The notes beneath the pieces were generated by a model. The model saw nothing but the letters and a program-made list of their open reading frames with translations. It was not told where the DNA came from and did not search any database. Both the position numbers and the translations under genes were made by a program. Shown here one piece after another: positions 43,962 through 45,385 of a DNA stretch of 45,385 nucleotides (the stretch's first letter is position 1; each line of letters starts with the position of its first letter). Source of the stretch: Nocardioides alcanivorans (lineage in GTDB: Bacteria > Actinomycetota > Actinomycetes > Propionibacteriales > Nocardioidaceae); the NCBI RefSeq assembly GCF_021555175.1, contig NZ_JAKGRW010000054.1:120001-165385 (forward strand), in the 5' to 3' direction.

Positions 43962-45385
43962 GCGCGGCGTGCGGGTGTGACGAGCCGTCCACTCCCGCAG
44001 TGGATGGGGCTGAAGATCCGGCGCGTCCGTGGTGGCGGGACCGGGGCCTGCTGATCCCGATCTTCTCGGGTATCGCGTTCGTCGTGGGGCTGGCTCTGGA
44101 GTGGTCATCGCTGGAGACAGCGGCATCGTTGATGTTCTGGCTCGGCCTGTTGCTGGGTGCGTACACGTTCGTACCCGGCGCGATCCGAAACCTGATCAAG
44201 CGCAAACTCGGGATCGCTCTGCTGATGACGATCAGCGCGGTGGGCGCGGTTCTTCTCGGCTATGTCGAGGAGGCTGCCGCGTTGGCGTTCTTGTACTCGA
44301 TCGCGGAAGCGTTGGAAGACAAGGCGATGGACCGTGCCCGCGGTGGCCTGCGGGCTTTGCTGAAACTGGTGCCCGAGACCGCGACCGTAGTCCGCGACGG
44401 CAGCATGGGCGAGGTGCCGGTGAGAGAGATCCTGGTCGGGCAAGTGATGGTGGTCGGGCCCGGGGAACGCGTAGCGACCGACGGAGTCGTCCGCGCGGGG
44501 CGGTCGAGCCTGGACACGTCGGCGATCACAGGCGAGTCGATCCCGGTTGAGGTCGAACCCGGCGATGAGATCTCGGCAGGCGCGATCAATACCGCTGGCG
44601 TGCTGGAGGTCGAAACGACCGCAGCTGGCACGGACAACTCACTGACCACGATCGTGGAACTGGTGGAGCAGGCCCAGACCGAGAAGGGCGACCGGGCACG
44701 GGTTGCCGACAGAATCGCCCGCCCGCTCGTGCCAGGGGTCATGATCCTCGCGGTCCTCGTCGGTGCGATCGGATCGCTGTTCGGCGACCCGGAACTCTGG
44801 ATCACCCGCGCGCTGGTCGTCCTTGTCGCGGCCAGCCCCTGTGCGCTAGCAATCGCCGTGCCTGTCACGGTCATCTCCGCGATCGGCGCGGCGAGCAAGT
44901 TCGGCGTGATCATCAAGAGTGGCGCCGCGTTCGAGCGACTCGGCGGCATCCGACACCTCGCGGTGGACAAGACCGGAACCCTCACCCGCAACCAGCCGAC
45001 CGTGACCACGGTCATCCCCACTGCAGGCACGAGCGAGGACACGTTGCTCGCGTACGCGGCTGCCGTCGAACGGCACAGCACCCACCCTCTCGCGACGGCC
45101 ATCACCACCGCTGCCGACGCGGTGCTGATGGCACAAGATGTGTCCGAGGAAGCCGGCCACGGCATCTCCGGGATCGTCGACGGACACCGAGTAACGGTGG
45201 GCAGCCCCCGCTGGATCGACCCAGGACCGCTCGCTGCCAGAGTGCAGAGCCTGGAGTCTGATGGACAGACCTGCGTGCTGGTCACCATCGACGGCCTGGT
45301 CGCCGGTGTCATCGGGGTCCGCGACGAACTACGTCCTGAGGTCCCCGAGGTCGTCGCGACATTGAACCGTCAGGGTATCGAGGTG
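43958..45385 (+). CDS. P1B-type heavy-metal translocating ATPase (CadA/ZntA/CmtA-like), 3' truncated by window end
   Basis: Open from GTG 43958 to the window end, 476 residues visible. A short Cys-containing N-terminus ('SAACGCDE') replaces a full metal-binding domain. Membrane helices follow (for example 'LLIPIFSGIAFVVGLALEW' and 'MFWLGLLLGAYTFVPGA'). The actuator loop TGES is at 191-194, the transmembrane metal motif 'SPC' at 293-295 (typical of Cu, Cd/Zn/Pb pumps), the phosphorylated aspartate D337 in 'DKTGTLT', and the 'HP' motif in 'HSTHPLA' near 376. Coupling to cmtR points to Cd/Pb(/Zn) efflux. The hinge and last helices are beyond the window. Confidence 0.93.
   Translation, partial: MSAACGCDEPSTPAVDGAEDPARPWWRDRGLLIPIFSGIAFVVGLALEWSSLETAASLMFWLGLLLGAYTFVPGAIRNLIKRKLGIALLMTISAVGAVLLGYVEEAAALAFLYSIAEALEDKAMDRARGGLRALLKLVPETATVVRDGSMGEVPVREILVGQVMVVGPGERVATDGVVRAGRSSLDTSAITGESIPVEVEPGDEISAGAINTAGVLEVETTAAGTDNSLTTIVELVEQAQTEKGDRARVADRIARPLVPGVMILAVLVGAIGSLFGDPELWITRALVVLVAASPCALAIAVPVTVISAIGAASKFGVIIKSGAAFERLGGIRHLAVDKTGTLTRNQPTVTTVIPTAGTSEDTLLAYAAAVERHSTHPLATAITTAADAVLMAQDVSEEAGHGISGIVDGHRVTVGSPRWIDPGPLAARVQSLESDGQTCVLVTIDGLVAGVIGVRDELRPEVPEVVATLNRQGIEV

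Larger units (their letters stand above)
25834..45385. mobile_element. Integrative and conjugative element (left part; right end outside window)
   Basis: Begins at the 3' end of tRNA-Pro with integrase and excisionase. It then contains conjugation genes (VirD4/TraG-like, VirB4-like, SCO6880-type, VirB6/TrbL-like, pilin-like), an SSB, an ArdC-like antirestriction protein, and cargo for possible phage defence and metal resistance. Almost all element genes are on the minus strand, opposite to the core genes to the left. This gene set resembles actinobacterial ICEs with a type IV secretion system. No relaxase or second att is seen, so the element continues beyond 45385. Confidence 0.85.

Noticed and set aside
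25834..45385. Relaxase (MobF, MobP or rolling-circle type) in the element
   Set aside because: None of the visible proteins has the HUH or three-histidine motif; it is presumably outside the window.

Overview
The window reads as a high-GC actinobacterial chromosome, most likely Nocardioidaceae or a close relative. The reasons are a 23S rRNA with the extra arm typical of high-GC Gram-positives, many GTG starts, dense ATGA/GTGA gene overlaps, and a gene order that tracks the mycobacterial Rv1691-Rv1713 block. The genus is an inference, not something read directly.

Layout. (1) 1-2598: 3' three quarters of a 23S rRNA, 5S rRNA and a terminator-like hairpin. (2) 2655-25668: core chromosome. A TPR protein, an SSB-like protein and a convergent DUF1015 protein come first. 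Then a long co-directional series follows: HAD phosphatase, small ORF, tlyA, nadK, recN, steA, steB, pyrG, Nudix hydrolase, xerD, a DUF3516-type helicase, parA, a small RHH-like protein, scpA, scpB joined in frame to an rluB-type pseudouridine synthase, tyrA, cmk, plsC, der. It mixes nucleotide supply, DNA repair, chromosome segregation/condensation, septal proteins and ribosome maturation. (3) 25760-25833: tRNA-Pro(GGG). (4) 25834 to the window end: an integrative conjugative element (ICE) in the tRNA 3' end. A tyrosine integrase and excisionase are next to the tRNA. Accessory replication/processing genes follow (DUF4913, SSB). A mating-channel operon on the minus strand encodes a VirD4/TraG coupling protein, an ArdC-like antirestriction protein, a VirB4-like ATPase, an SCO6880-type membrane protein, a VirB6/TrbL-like protein and two paralogous two-helix pilin-like proteins. 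Cargo lies at 30718-34409 (a PIN-domain protein, a possible PD-(D/E)XK-like protein and an AbiGi-like protein, all of lower GC) and at 43587 to the end (CmtR-type Cd/Pb sensor plus P1B-type metal ATPase, cut by the window end). No relaxase or second attachment site is visible, so the element continues past the window.

A global quality point: five genes (recN, steB, tyrA, the DUF4913 gene and traG) are broken by single-base frameshifts. Seven of the eight shifts sit at runs of four G (or C) where the reading frame demands five. This looks like a homopolymer undercall in the sequence rather than biology. I annotate these genes as they stand but expect them to be intact in the organism.

The most promising candidates for something undescribed are the cargo island 30718-34409 (possible antiphage or nuclease genes), the ScpB-RluB continuous frame, and a DnaA-box-bearing inverted repeat inside the element at 29176-29210.
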